A stretch of 64,000 bases of DNA from Limnanthes douglasii subsp. nivea (Eukaryota; Streptophyta; Magnoliopsida; Brassicales; Limnanthaceae). Positions 11,574 through 21,171 of the stretch are shown here, in pieces. The stretch's first letter is position 1. The number at the start of each line of letters is the position of its first letter. Where the stretch lies: positions 50,364,742 through 50,428,741 of the forward strand of contig JAUPFV010000005.1 of assembly GCA_036936605.1 (NCBI GenBank), written 5' to 3'. The notes under the pieces were generated by a model that worked only from the letters and a program-made list of their open reading frames with translations, was not told where the DNA came from and did not search any database. The position numbers and the translations under genes were made by a program.

Positions 11574-12525
11574 TCTATTGATATTCACTGGATATTTTGA
11601 AGTCAAAAGACTATATGTAAGAAATTTCCATAGTCAAAATACATTCACCAGATGTTTAAAGTAAAATTACTAAATTAAAAGAAATTATTATAGTCGAATG
11701 GCTAATCACAAATTTAAGCCTTTATAATAAAATGAAATCTATAACAACATGTTTTATGTATGAACAAATATTGGATTCAGACAGAGTTGACCTTTTTCTA
11801 TATTATCACAGTTACTGACATGACATTAGGGAGGCGAGATACCAAGACAAACAAGAGGTAACAAGTGAAATTAAGTACAATATTTATATTTTCATTGAGG
11901 TGATACTACACATCAGTGGAAGATCTAACAACTATCTTTTAGGTTTTAGAGATCTAGAAGATATGGTTTCTAGCAAGATAAACACCATAAACAATAGTGG
12001 AGCAAAACATGTCTCTTTCTCATATCCAATCAGCGATAGAAACTTGTAAACTAGGGGGTGTTTAAGAACGGGCTTTGATCCTTTATTGGTTCCCTGACTA
12101 TCCAGTTTCTTGACTATTGGTGCATTCATTAAAAAAATACGATATAACCCCATGGACTTGTCAACTTTGTAGACAGTTGGTCCTCTAACTTTAAAGATAC
12201 TATATTGGTTCACTGTCTTGTCAACTTTCTAAATAATTCTTTCTTATTTTTTATGCCATGCAAGAGGGATCAAATATACACTTTTTTAAAAGTCACTCGA
12301 GGAATATGGTATGTTTTAAAGTCAGAAGACCAGTTATCCAAATATATGGAAAGTCCAGATGGTGATATGATACATCTAAATTTGAGAGATAAATTTTCTT
12401 GAAAGTAGTTAGTTGTGGGATCATTCATGGATCATAGCCTTGATAATGCATGTAAACTATGATTATAATCTTTGTAAAGTTACAAACCATCATCAACAAT
12501 ACCAAACATATAACATAATAACCGT
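11574..12525. other. Unassigned stretch with scattered 'gactat/tagtcc' phrases
   Basis: Short phrases such as ccctgactatcca and ccatggacttgtcaactttg (about 12090-12220) echo the foldback element, but I could not define ends or a duplication. No coding relic is visible. Confidence 0.4.
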
Positions 12526-12529
12526 TTAA

Positions 12530-13030
12530 AAATGACTAATGTTCAATTGTGGGGAAATTTATATATTAAGATAATTTGTTAACCACAAAAGCAATGGAAT
12601 GTCTTATTATTAGAAATATCAAAGGCTCCACACTATCTGGTAGTATCATAAAAATGAGAAACTAAGGTGAGCGTAAGGATGGGGTTCATTCGTATAAAAG
12701 TGAGAACAATCTTTGTTTCTTGTATCTTAGTTTGATTAATAAGATCCATGATATATCTCTTTCATGATAGTAATTTTTAGGATATCTTCCTCAGCTTGAA
12801 AATAATGAGAAAACCAAGATCTTTTATGGAAAATTGTTGAGCAAGAATGGAAACAAAACGGTTATCTGGGGTATTATTGTCTCATGTGAGAATTAAATCA
12901 TCAACATAAATAAGAACATACATGATATGACTATTCGTAAGAAAGACAAGAGATGATGTATCAACATATAAATTTTGAAATCCAAACTCGAGAATGAAGG
13001 TTCTGAGTTTATGATACCATGCCTGAGTGG
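12530..13030 (-). pseudogene. Ty1/copia reverse-transcriptase fragment
   Basis: The minus strand reads QAWYHKLRTFILEFGFQN, LYVDTSSLVF and YVLIYVDDLILT, then after stops FSIKDLGF and VNKLS.YINFPTIEH. These are consecutive parts of a copia reverse transcriptase (family pattern RAWY..L..FL...GF..S..D.SLF ... LVYVDDLILTG ... QFSIKDLG ... VNKLSQYM..PT..HW). The catalytic YVDD is still present. Several stops and shifts make it non-coding. It directly abuts an RNase H fragment at about 13030, which is the wrong order for one intact element. Confidence 0.75.
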
Positions 13031-13530
13031 CTATATATACGGATTCAACACTCGATCTTGATACAACATTATGCCTCTTATTCTTCCAATATATCAAATT
13101 GCCTCCTACGAATATATAATAACCAATGAGTTGATCTTCTATCAGCCTTAGAGCCGGCTCAATCTGCATTTCTAAAATAATATATATTAGTATAACCATT
13201 ACTCCAATATCACAAATCTAAGAGATGACTTAAGATAACACAATGATATTTTAAAATTTTACCTAATGAATAACCATTATGAAAGACATAAACCGACTTA
13301 CAACATTAACTCGCATGCAATATCTGATCGAGTTACCGTGAGATAGTTAAAATTTCTTACAAATTTATGACATTTTTATATATCAACAAATAATTCTACA
13401 TTATATTTTAGTAATTGGAAATTAGGAAACATCGGTGTTTATATGGTTTTTCTTCTAACTTTATTGTTTACATCAACAACTCCAAACATATTTTCGTTGC
13501 AATAGTAGAATACATATTGTCATTCTTGTT
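13030..13530 (-). pseudogene. Ty1/copia RT-end and RNase H fragment
   Basis: The minus-strand reading gives QRKYV, then SHGNSIRYCMRVNVVSRFMS and LIGYYIFVGGNLIYWKN, KRHNVVSRSSVESVYIAT. This matches the copia stretch TRPDIAYAVSVVSQFM ... GYCIFVGGNLVSWKSKKQ..VARSSAEAEYRA. It continues the copia RT found at 24085-25830, from which it is separated by the 13536-24079 element. It stops inside RNase H at about 13030, where a different copia RT piece is joined. Confidence 0.7.
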
Positions 13531-13535
13531 ATTTC

Positions 13536-14029
13536 TGGTGTGGATAAAAGTAGCCTGAGGGTAGGCTGGTAATTTCAAGTGGAGTTTTAAGAAGGTGTAA
13601 GGGTGTTTCACAGTGGTATGGTGGTGTTTAAAGATGTTTCAAAGTGTTTCAGGGTGTTTTAAGGGTGGAGAGAGAATTAAGCAGCCTGGCAGCAGTTAAT
13701 TTTTCTTACCCATAGTTAATGCTGGTGGTTGGGTATGTATAGTGTGAAATTTGGTCCCTTATGGGCTTTCGGGTCAAGTTTAATGGACCTGGGTCATGTT
13801 TAAAGACCCACAAGTTTTAAGCAGATGTGCAGGTAGCTTAGTCAGATAGTGTTTAGGTTTTTTAGTACTTTAGTCATAGTTCGAACTGCCTTAGGTTTAT
13901 AGTGTTCGAATTTATCTGTCCGGTGAAAAAGTCCTGTTCGAATTAATATGCTTGGAGTCTGTCCGAATTTTACGGGGAGATTTACCTTGGACTGCCCTTC
14001 CGGGGAGCACTTCGAATTCGGACTCATCA
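13536..14029 (-). repeat. 3' LTR of the Tat element
   Basis: This 494-bp repeat, read on the minus strand, begins TGATGAGTCCGAATTCG and ends TCCACACCA. It is the downstream LTR because the polypurine tract adjoins it at 14030. The sequence matching the LTR TATA box of the other copy is altered here (gtatgtat instead of gtatttat). Confidence 0.95.
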
Positions 14030-14046
14030 GGAGACCCTTTTTTAGG
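14030..14046 (-). promoter_or_regulatory. Polypurine tract of the Tat element
   Basis: On the minus strand CCTAAAAAAGGGTCTCC directly precedes the LTR start TGATGAG. The related copy at 57871-57886 has CTAAAAAAAGGGCTAC in the same place, which supports the assignment. The tract primes plus-strand DNA synthesis. Confidence 0.7.
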
Positions 14047-14183
14047 TATTTGAACAAGTGTCCTTGTTAAAGAACTGAAAAACAGTCCGACTGAGGAAGT
14101 GGTCTTCCAATTCGAAGAGTTGAAGACGGACCGGACAGAGCAATCGTTACAAATTCCAAACGGTTCTTTGTCAGAGTTAGTGG

Positions 14184-14364
14184 GACACGTGTCACTCTCT
14201 GGTTGGTTACTTTTAGCCGTTTTTTCACCTCGAAAGTTGCACCACTTTCTTGTACAAGTTACCTCTTTAAATGCTCTTGATGACGTCAGCGCCGTTTTTT
14301 AATCATTGCCCAACTTTTCGGATTCTCCTAGGAATCAAACCCTTTTTTACATTTACTATAAATT
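14184..14364 (+). promoter_or_regulatory. Promoter of the antisense gene: G-box, TGACGTCA, TATA
   Basis: Three elements lie in order upstream of the ATG at 14459. First is a palindromic GACACGTGTC (14184-14193) with a CACGTG G-box core and an ACGTGTC ABRE-like overlap. Second is a perfect TGACGTCA (14281-14288), the C-box/CRE-type bZIP site. Third is a TATA box, ACTATAAATT (14355-14364), about 95 bp before the ATG. The related copy keeps the same layout on its minus strand, with CATGTG and TACATCA in place of the two boxes and ATATATAAAC as TATA. The whole block lies inside the element, next to the LTR, so the gene does not depend on the LTR promoter. Function is inferred. Confidence 0.6.
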
Positions 14365-14458
14365 CCATTCATCTTTCACAGTCTCACTATTACTTTCACT
14401 CAGTCATTTTACTCAAAGCTTCATCTCTCTAAAATCTCAAGATTTCCTTAGTTGTTTT

Positions 14459-17418
14459 ATGTTCACAGCAAGAACAGCTCTAATCAAGGGTGGCTGGCTT
14501 AATCTCTCAGAATTAGAGAAAGCTCAAAGGGTTGAAAAAGAGAAAAGGCTTGCAGCAGGGCTTCTAGCGTCGCCTGTCGAGAAACCAGCCCCTTCAATCG
14601 AAGAGTCTGATAGAGGTTCGTCTTCTTCGAAAGGTACAAAACCTAGAAAACTCTTTCGATCAACACTTTCTCCCATCGTATCTGACTCTTCAGTTCAAGA
14701 GTCGATCCCTATCGTTGAACCAGGGGTCACCGTCACAAGTGTCAGGAAGAAATCCACTTTCCTTGCTATGGGGTCCGATTCCGATCATTCTCCAGACAAA
14801 CTAATCATGAAAAGACCAAGCAGATTGGTTAAGGGACTCTCTTCAAAAAATACCAGCGAGTCAGGGTCCGGGGCAGCTGTTAGGACTCTCCGGGAAAGGC
14901 CGGTTGGTCCGGAGGCTAGCAGTCCACTACCTCCCAAGGAAACCTCGACCTCAGAAACTCAAACTGAGGTGAGAACTCAAAAACATACATCGAGCCAGTA
15001 GTCCGGAGGATCAGCTGTGCCAAGCTTCATCCCTCCCCGGGCTGTTTCTGTAGAAGCTCCCCCAACAGTTATGGAGGAGAGGATGGAAGACTCCACTGAG
15101 GAGGTCAGGTTTGGGTCCGAGTCTTCCGGACAAGCTGAAACTGCTGTAGTTGTTGCCAAGAAGGGCAAAGAGGACTTGTATCTGAGGCATCCGGATCTAC
15201 CGGAGAGCCTTGAAGGGAGAGTAGGGCCCTGCTTTCATAAGGTAGAGTTCAAGTACCTTCTATCTCTGTTAAAGACCAAGTATGCGTTTATCCATACTAG
15301 AGATTTGGGACGGTTTCGCACTAAGTGGGGGATCCCTGAAAACATTAAAATCCAAATTCCCATCGATCCGGAGACCCCAATGGATTGTAAAAGGAACGAG
15401 ATAGTCTTCTTTACGGAGCTATTCAACTGGGGACTCAGGTTCCCACTGGATCCAGAGATAGTGCGCTATTTTCACCTAGTCAAGCTATGTCCATCACAGC
15501 TAAGCCCTAACGGATGGTACACTTTGATGTCATGCATTATGGCATCTAGGTTGTCCGGAATTCCTCTTCCAATGGAAGAGTTCGCTGCTGTTGCTAGTTC
15601 GTGCAAACACCATCAGTTCCCTTTCTATCACTTTAATATGGGGAATGACTTGAAAGCCGTCGATGATCTCCTGGAGTCGGAGAGTAAGTGGAGGAGCCAG
15701 TTTTTGTTTGTAAGTGGCTCATGGGAGAATGGCAATAAAATCAAGGTCGGGGAGAATCCTAGCCTTCTTCGAAGTATATGGAGGAGCGATCGTAAGTTTT
15801 CCTTTAAGTTTCTGTTCGAATTTCTCTTTTCATTAACTTTATGCTAACTAGCTACTTTCTTGTTTCATTAGAGCTGCCAAAAGAATTTGGAGACTACCTA
15901 AAAGCCGGACAGGTCACCTGTGGCAAGATAAATGCATGGGCCGCAGAGAACTGGGAGAACCGGTTTCACAAGGCTTTTACCCCTGGGAATTTAGCGAGAT
16001 CCCATCTGTGGAACACCACAGGTCGGAGGGATCTATCCTGGGAGGAGTTCTCCACCCCACCTGATGAGGATGTAGTTCTGAGAAGGTCTCATGATTTAGA
16101 TGGGACCCTCTTCCTTCCTGTCCGGGCCAAAGCCCCAAGTAAAATGAAGGGCAAGAAGAAGAAAAGCAGGAAAGCGGTAGAGGATGCTGAGAAAGAGGTC
16201 CCAACAGGCTCAGAGGTGCCAGCTCAGGCTCAAGTTGATGCAAACCTTCTACAGGTGGTAGAACAGGAGAGCGAGAAACAAAGAGCGAAGTCCCCAAAAC
16301 CCTCAAGGGCTTCTAAACGGACTCGTAAGCAAGCGAGTGACAGTGCTGATAGGGAGGTCAAAAAGAAGAAGATTTCCCAAGGAGAGGAGCTTGCTCTCCG
16401 AGACCCGGAGCCCACTTTCCCAACTGATCCAACCTTAGCCGAAGAGATCCCAGGGAATCTTAATGAAGGGATTCCAATGGAATTTCACACTGATGAAGTG
16501 GATAGGGGAGAGATTAATATGGATGAAGTGGACGTCACCGGTCTGGGCCCCCTAGGTGATTACTTCCTTGGCCTGTCAAGAGATGAGTTCGCATGGCCAT
16601 ATGTTCCTCCCAGTAGTTCCAACACAGTAAACTTCAATGGTAAAACTTTCTTGGTCTCCAGCGAGAGGGATGTTATAGCTCATTCCCTCCTTAGCAACGT
16701 ACAACCAGTACTCACCCTGGAAAGGCAAGTCCGGAGTCAGGCAGAAACCATCAAAGAACTTAAGTCTGAGAAGGAGAAACTGTCCGATGACCTCAGGACT
16801 GCCACTACTAAGGTTGACTTGCTTAAGGAGTCGAACGAACAGCTGAAGGAGAATCAAGAGAAGAGCAACACAAAAGTTGCTTCTTTAGAAGAGACCGTAA
16901 AAGATCTCCGGGCTAAGCTATCTGGATTGGAGAAGGACTTGACAGCCTCAAGGGGAGAAACTGCAGCAAAGGAGAAGATTGTCACCAACCTGACCACTGA
17001 CAAACTTGCTTTAGAGAATGCAGTGACTCAGGCTGTTGAGGAGAAAGCTGCTTTGGTGAAGGATCAAGAGGCCATGAATAAGGCCAAAATCAACGCTTAT
17101 GCCAGGGATATGATACGGAGTGAAGAATTAATGATTGAGAAAGTAAAGTCTGACATGGTCCTCCTGTTTCATGAGAAGTTCCCGAAGAGGAGACTAGGGG
17201 ACTTATGGCGTTATGTGGATGACGATGACCTCCCCTACTGGACCATGGTTGATGAAGGGTACACTGATATATCCTCGTCCGGTGATGAAGAGGAAACCGG
17301 AGAGAGTCCGGGTGAGGAAGAGGTTGACCCCAAAGGCAAGAAGGTCATTGAGGAAAAAAGCGACATCAAGGGCAAGAAAACAAATGAGGGTGAGCCATCC
17401 TCAAAGGCTCCTCCTTAA
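14459..17418 (+). pseudogene. Antisense gene of the Tat element: PF04195-like protein with coiled coil
   Basis: Two exons (14459-15791 and 15872-17418) in one frame would encode about 959 residues, interrupted by one UAG at 14999-15001. The start MFTARTALIKGGWLNLSELE is supported by the related copy (MFIARNTLVKGGWLNLSKLE, from 57451). Residues 1-240 are Ser/Pro-rich. About 245-400 resemble the Pfam 'Putative gypsy type transposon' domain (NEIVFFTELFNWGLRFPLDP, then FHLVKLCPSQLSPNGW). About 540-640 hold basic runs (KMKGKKKKSRK, SRASKRTRKQ, VKKKKI) that could be nuclear signals. About 725-855 is a long heptad-like coiled coil, and the tail is acidic. The role is unknown. It is convergent with pol. 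Apart from the UAG the frame is open, so it may be a recently broken or readthrough gene. Confidence 0.75.
15792..15871 (+). other. Intron of the antisense gene
   Basis: It starts GTAAGT at 15792 and ends TTCATTAG at 15871, with a TGCTAAC-type branch-point sequence at 15842-15848. Removing the 80 bases joins the two open frames: ...WRSD, then a codon split by the intron, then LPKEFGDYL. The related copies have a donor at the matching protein position: GTAAGT at 56071 (minus) with acceptor CAG at 55988, and GTATGC at 35672 (minus). This conservation supports a real spliceosomal intron. Confidence 0.8.
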
Positions 17419-17880
17419 TTTATAATCTGTTTTGTTTATCTTTTACTTGAACCAAAGTCCTTGGAAGGCCAAGGCACCTTTTTTGTGATGTTGTCCGAAT
17501 TATTCGGACATATTTTTGTTCTGCACCCAAACTTATTTAAAAAGTCCTTGGAAGGCCAAGGCAATTTTACGTTGTTGAATGAATGTTTTGTTTTGCTCAT
17601 CCATTCTCTTCTTTCATAATCTGTTTAAATAGTTGGAGTTTAAGTAGTCTTGAGTTATTGTGTTGTGAGAGTGTTTAGTTTCTCTGGCTAGAATTTAAGT
17701 AGCCCTTAGACCTTTCAGTCCGGATAGTATGACAATCAACAGAATTTTGCAAAAACTTAGAAAATTATTCAAGAAGGCTCCAAGTTTCATTTAAAGCTCT
17801 CCGTGGCGCCGGAGAGAGGTAGTAGTATGCCCCCAAATATTTACATGGATGTTTTAAACAAGTAAATATTTATATAAGTT
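17419..17880. other. Spacer between convergent antisense gene and pol
   Basis: The spacer holds the 3' flank of the antisense gene and, on the other strand, the sequence downstream of the pol stop. It contains two copies of a palindromic motif (listed separately). No open frame is present. Transcripts from the two units would end, and may overlap, here. Confidence 0.6.
17454..17563. repeat. Paired palindrome CCTTGGAAGGCCAAGG after the antisense stop
   Basis: The phrase with core GTCCTTGGAAGGCCAAGGCA occurs at 17454-17476 and again at 17541-17563. CCTTGG and CCAAGG can pair around a four-base loop. The related copy has the same pair in the same place (54329-54351 and 54402-54424, minus strand), with AAGG changed to ATGG in the loop. 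A role in 3'-end formation or in separating convergent transcripts is possible but inferred. Confidence 0.75.
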
Positions 17881-20800
17881 TTATTCTAAGTACATTCGAA
17901 GGTGTTCAATATTCCAAGGGTGAGTTAAAACCCTGCCATCTTTGTCTTCCAACCAGTATGTCCCAGGCTTGATTCTTTCAACCACAGTATAGGGACCCTC
18001 CCAAGTTGGGGCCAGTTTTCCGAAGAGCTTTTCCTTGGTATGCAAGAAAACTTTCCTTAACACCTTATCTCCTGGTTGAAAGTCCCTTCTTTTAACTTTA
18101 GAAGCAAACCTGCTTCTCATCAAGCCCTGATAGTGTGCCACTCTAAGATGAGCTTTTACTCGCCTTTCTTCAATTAAATCAAGTTGATTTCTAACTGCCA
18201 TTTCATTAGCCTGTCCGGAGAAGTTGTGGACTCGAAAGGAGGGAAGTGTCTTCTCTATGGGGGCTACTGCATCCATCCCATAGACCAAGGCAAAAGGTGA
18301 TTCTTGTGTTGCAGCCCCAAGTGTTGTCCGGTAGGCCCACAAGACTTCTTGTAAATAACTAGGCCACTTCCCAGCAGCCCCTTCCAAATTTTTCTTTAAA
18401 CCAGACAGTATTGTTCTATTAGCCACTTCAACTTGCCCATTGGCCTGTGGGTGGAAAGGTGAAGAAAAGCAGTGCTGAATACCCCTTGAGGCACAGAAGC
18501 TCTCCATTTCTCTGTTGTCAAACTGTGGCCCATTGTCTGTTGTTATTCTCTGGGGGACACCAAATCTGCAACATATGTTGGATAGAATGAATTTTATAAC
18601 AGCCTTTGATGTTGTCCCTGCCAAGGGGGCTGCTTCTATCCACTTCGAAAAGTAGTCAATGGCTACGATTATGGTTTTACGCCCTCCGGACGCCATAGGT
18701 AGAGGCCCAACCAAGTCCAATCCCCATCGAGCAAAAGGGATGGGTTCAGAAATTGATTCCAAAGGAATAGCTGGTACATGAATTTCATTGCTGTACCTCT
18801 GGCACAGGTCACATCTTCTTACCAGCTCCTTAGCATCTTTCATTATTGATGGCCAATAGTATCCGGAGAGAAGCACTCTTCTCGTTAATGCTCTAAACCC
18901 ACAATGGGCTGACCCCTCACCATCGTGTAATTCAGAGAGAACCATTTGTGACTCATGATCCCCTAAACAGCGTAGGAGAGGTTTACTATAAGATTTCTTG
19001 TACAAGACTTCTCTAATCATGATGAAACCACGAGCCTTGTGCTTTAACGTTCTGTCTTGTGATTTATCCAAAGGTACGATGCCATCAGACAGATATTGTA
19101 TAAGAGGAGACCTCCAATCCTGAGGCTGATTTACTTGTATTTCAAAGACTTCCTCTTTCTCCCCTTCATCAAGTTGAATAGAAGGGCTTTCAAGCACATG
19201 GATCCATGGATAGGACTCCGTGTATGCTATTGTTGCCAACGAGTCTGCTAGCTCATTCTCTGCTCGGGGAATATGCTCATAGACAACAGCTTTAAAATTC
19301 ATTGCCTCATTTTTCAAGAGAAGTAAATATTTGATCAATTGTTCCTTTCTAGCTTCTGATAGGCCCAAGGCATGGTGGACAAGCAATTGGGAGTCACTTA
19401 GCAGCTTGACCCTTTTTGCTCCACAGATGTAAGCCAACTTCAACCCAGCTATAGCTGCTTCGTATTCGGACTCATTATTGGACGCCCTGAAAGCAAAACA
19501 AATAGCTTGGAACATGTTGTCCCCATAGGGGGAAGTGAGACATATTCCTGCCCCAGATCCTATGGCACTGGATCCTCCGTCTGTTCGGACAATCCACACT
19601 TTTTTGTCTTTTGAATCAGCAGGTTGTTCTGAGTCCCTATCAGAATGGAATTCGACCAGAAAATCAGCCACAGCTTGAGCTTTTACTGCTGTTCGAGGAG
19701 CAAAGTCTATGTCGAAGTCCCCCAACTCTACTGACCACTTTGTCATTCGGCTTGAAATGTCTGCTTTTTGAAGGACATTCTTTAAAGGGAAAGATGTCCG
19801 GACAATAATAGGATGAGCCTGAAAATAAGGCCTCGTCTTTCTTGCAGCTATCACCAAGGCCAATGCTTGTTTTTCAAGTTTCAAGTAACGCTTCTCAGCA
19901 TCAATCAAGCTTTTGCTGATATAGTACACTAGGTGAGGATACCCATCAACCTCCCTTACTAACACAGCACTAATGGCACAACTTGAAACAGCCAGATATA
20001 CGAAGAGAGTCTCCCCATCAATTGGTTTGAACAAAGTCTTGGGAGAGGACAGATGCTTCTTAATTTCATTGAATGCCTCATCACACTGTGGTGTCCACTC
20101 AAACCCTTTTGCACCCTTCAAGGTTTGAAAAAATGGAGCACATCTGTCCGAAGACCTGGAGATGAATCTGTTCAAAGCTGCTAACCTCCCCGTTAATCGC
20201 TGCACTTCTTTAATATTTCGTGGAGGCTCCATTTGGAACAAGGCATTGAGTTGGTCCGGGTCGGGCTGTATTCCATGCTCACTTATAATATACCCCAAGA
20301 ACTTCCCGGACTGCACTCCGAACACACATTTTTCAGGATTTAACTTTAAATTCACCTTAGCCAGGTTGGCAAAAGTCTCCTGGAGGTCGGACAAGTGTAG
20401 TTGCTCATCCATACTTTTCACCATCATATCATCAATGTAGACCTCCATATTTCTTCCAATCTGATCAGCAAATGCTTTATTGACTAACCTTTGATAAGTA
20501 GCCCCAGCATTTTTCAAGCCAAAGGGCATCACCTTATAGCAGTGCAGACCTCTATCAGTAACAAAAGTGGTATGCTCTTGATCTTTTGGATCCACCTGGA
20601 TTTGATTGTACCCGGAGAAGGCATCCATGAAGGAGAGTAATTTGTTTCCAGAAGTAGAATCTACTAACTGGTCTATCCGGGGAACTGGATACAGGTCTTT
20701 TGGGCAAGCTCGGTTGAGGTCTGTGAAGTCAATGCACGTTCGCCATTTACCGTTTTTCTTTTTTACCAAGACTGGATTGGCAGTCCACAAAGGGTACTGA

Positions 20801-21168
20801 GATTCTTTAATGTGCCCCATCTTTGTGAGTCTGTCAACCTCTTGTACAATGACATCAGCCTTTTCTTTTGAAAAAGCTCTTCTCTTTTGCACCACTGGTG
20901 CCACATCTCTCCGGATAGATAGGTGATGAGAAATCACCTCTGATGGAACTCCAGTAACATCAGCGTTGCACCAAGCAAAAACATGCTGATGGTCTTTTAA
21001 GAATTTTAACACCTCTTCTTTCAATACTTGTGGCATTTTGGACCCTATCTTGACAATTTTCCCTTCTTCCAAGCAATGTGTTTCAACCTCCTCAACTGGG
21101 ATCAACACTCCGGGGGTCTCTCTGGGGTCATCAATTTCACCCTCACCCCCAGAAAGGCCCTCAAACTG
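17881..21168 (-). CDS. pol: Pol: reverse transcriptase, RNase H and integrase
   Basis: The open frame runs 1075 residues from its first Met (21108) and is open from 21168, straight after a UAG that separates it from the protease frame in the same phase. Numbered from that Met, the RT active site YIDD is at 224-227. RNase H starts at about 505, with catalytic Asp510 in RTDGG, then NNESEYEA, SDSQLL and LADSLA. Integrase has an HHCC-type zinc motif (HDGEGSAHCG ... CDLCQRY) and the DDE triad Asp818, Asp858, Glu894, spaced DD(35)E as expected. All key catalytic residues are present. It acts in the virus-like particle (cDNA synthesis) and nucleus (integration). Sequence type is Tat lineage. Expression would need UAG readthrough or an alternative start at 21108. 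Confidence 0.93.
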   Translation of the reverse strand, partial: QFEGLSGGEGEIDDPRETPGVLIPVEEVETHCLEEGKIVKIGSKMPQVLKEEVLKFLKDHQHVFAWCNADVTGVPSEVISHHLSIRRDVAPVVQKRRAFSKEKADVIVQEVDRLTKMGHIKESQYPLWTANPVLVKKKNGKWRTCIDFTDLNRACPKDLYPVPRIDQLVDSTSGNKLLSFMDAFSGYNQIQVDPKDQEHTTFVTDRGLHCYKVMPFGLKNAGATYQRLVNKAFADQIGRNMEVYIDDMMVKSMDEQLHLSDLQETFANLAKVNLKLNPEKCVFGVQSGKFLGYIISEHGIQPDPDQLNALFQMEPPRNIKEVQRLTGRLAALNRFISRSSDRCAPFFQTLKGAKGFEWTPQCDEAFNEIKKHLSSPKTLFKPIDGETLFVYLAVSSCAISAVLVREVDGYPHLVYYISKSLIDAEKRYLKLEKQALALVIAARKTRPYFQAHPIIVRTSFPLKNVLQKADISSRMTKWSVELGDFDIDFAPRTAVKAQAVADFLVEFHSDRDSEQPADSKDKKVWIVRTDGGSSAIGSGAGICLTSPYGDNMFQAICFAFRASNNESEYEAAIAGLKLAYICGAKRVKLLSDSQLLVHHALGLSEARKEQLIKYLLLLKNEAMNFKAVVYEHIPRAENELADSLATIAYTESYPWIHVLESPSIQLDEGEKEEVFEIQVNQPQDWRSPLIQYLSDGIVPLDKSQDRTLKHKARGFIMIREVLYKKSYSKPLLRCLGDHESQMVLSELHDGEGSAHCGFRALTRRVLLSGYYWPSIMKDAKELVRRCDLCQRYSNEIHVPAIPLESISEPIPFARWGLDLVGPLPMASGGRKTIIVAIDYFSKWIEAAPLAGTTSKAVIKFILSNICCRFGVPQRITTDNGPQFDNREMESFCASRGIQHCFSSPFHPQANGQVEVANRTILSGLKKNLEGAAGKWPSYLQEVLWAYRTTLGAATQESPFALVYGMDAVAPIEKTLPSFRVHNFSGQANEMAVRNQLDLIEERRVKAHLRVAHYQGLMRSRFASKVKRRDFQPGDKVLRKVFLHTKEKLFGKLAPTWEGPYTVVERIKPGTYWLEDKDGRVLTHPWNIEHLRMYLE

Positions 21169-21171
21169 CTA
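21169..21171 (-). other. In-frame UAG between protease and RT
   Basis: On the minus strand the context is CAA TAG CAG TTT. The protease frame and the pol frame are in the same phase on either side. The context closely resembles the known plant-virus readthrough signal UAG CAR YYA, differing only in the last base. It could equally be a simple C-to-T change of CAG. Confidence 0.8.

Noticed and set aside
11932..12402. Coding relic in the frames after the foldback element
   Set aside because: The sequence repeats 'gactat/tagtcc' phrases related to the foldback element and gives no domain.
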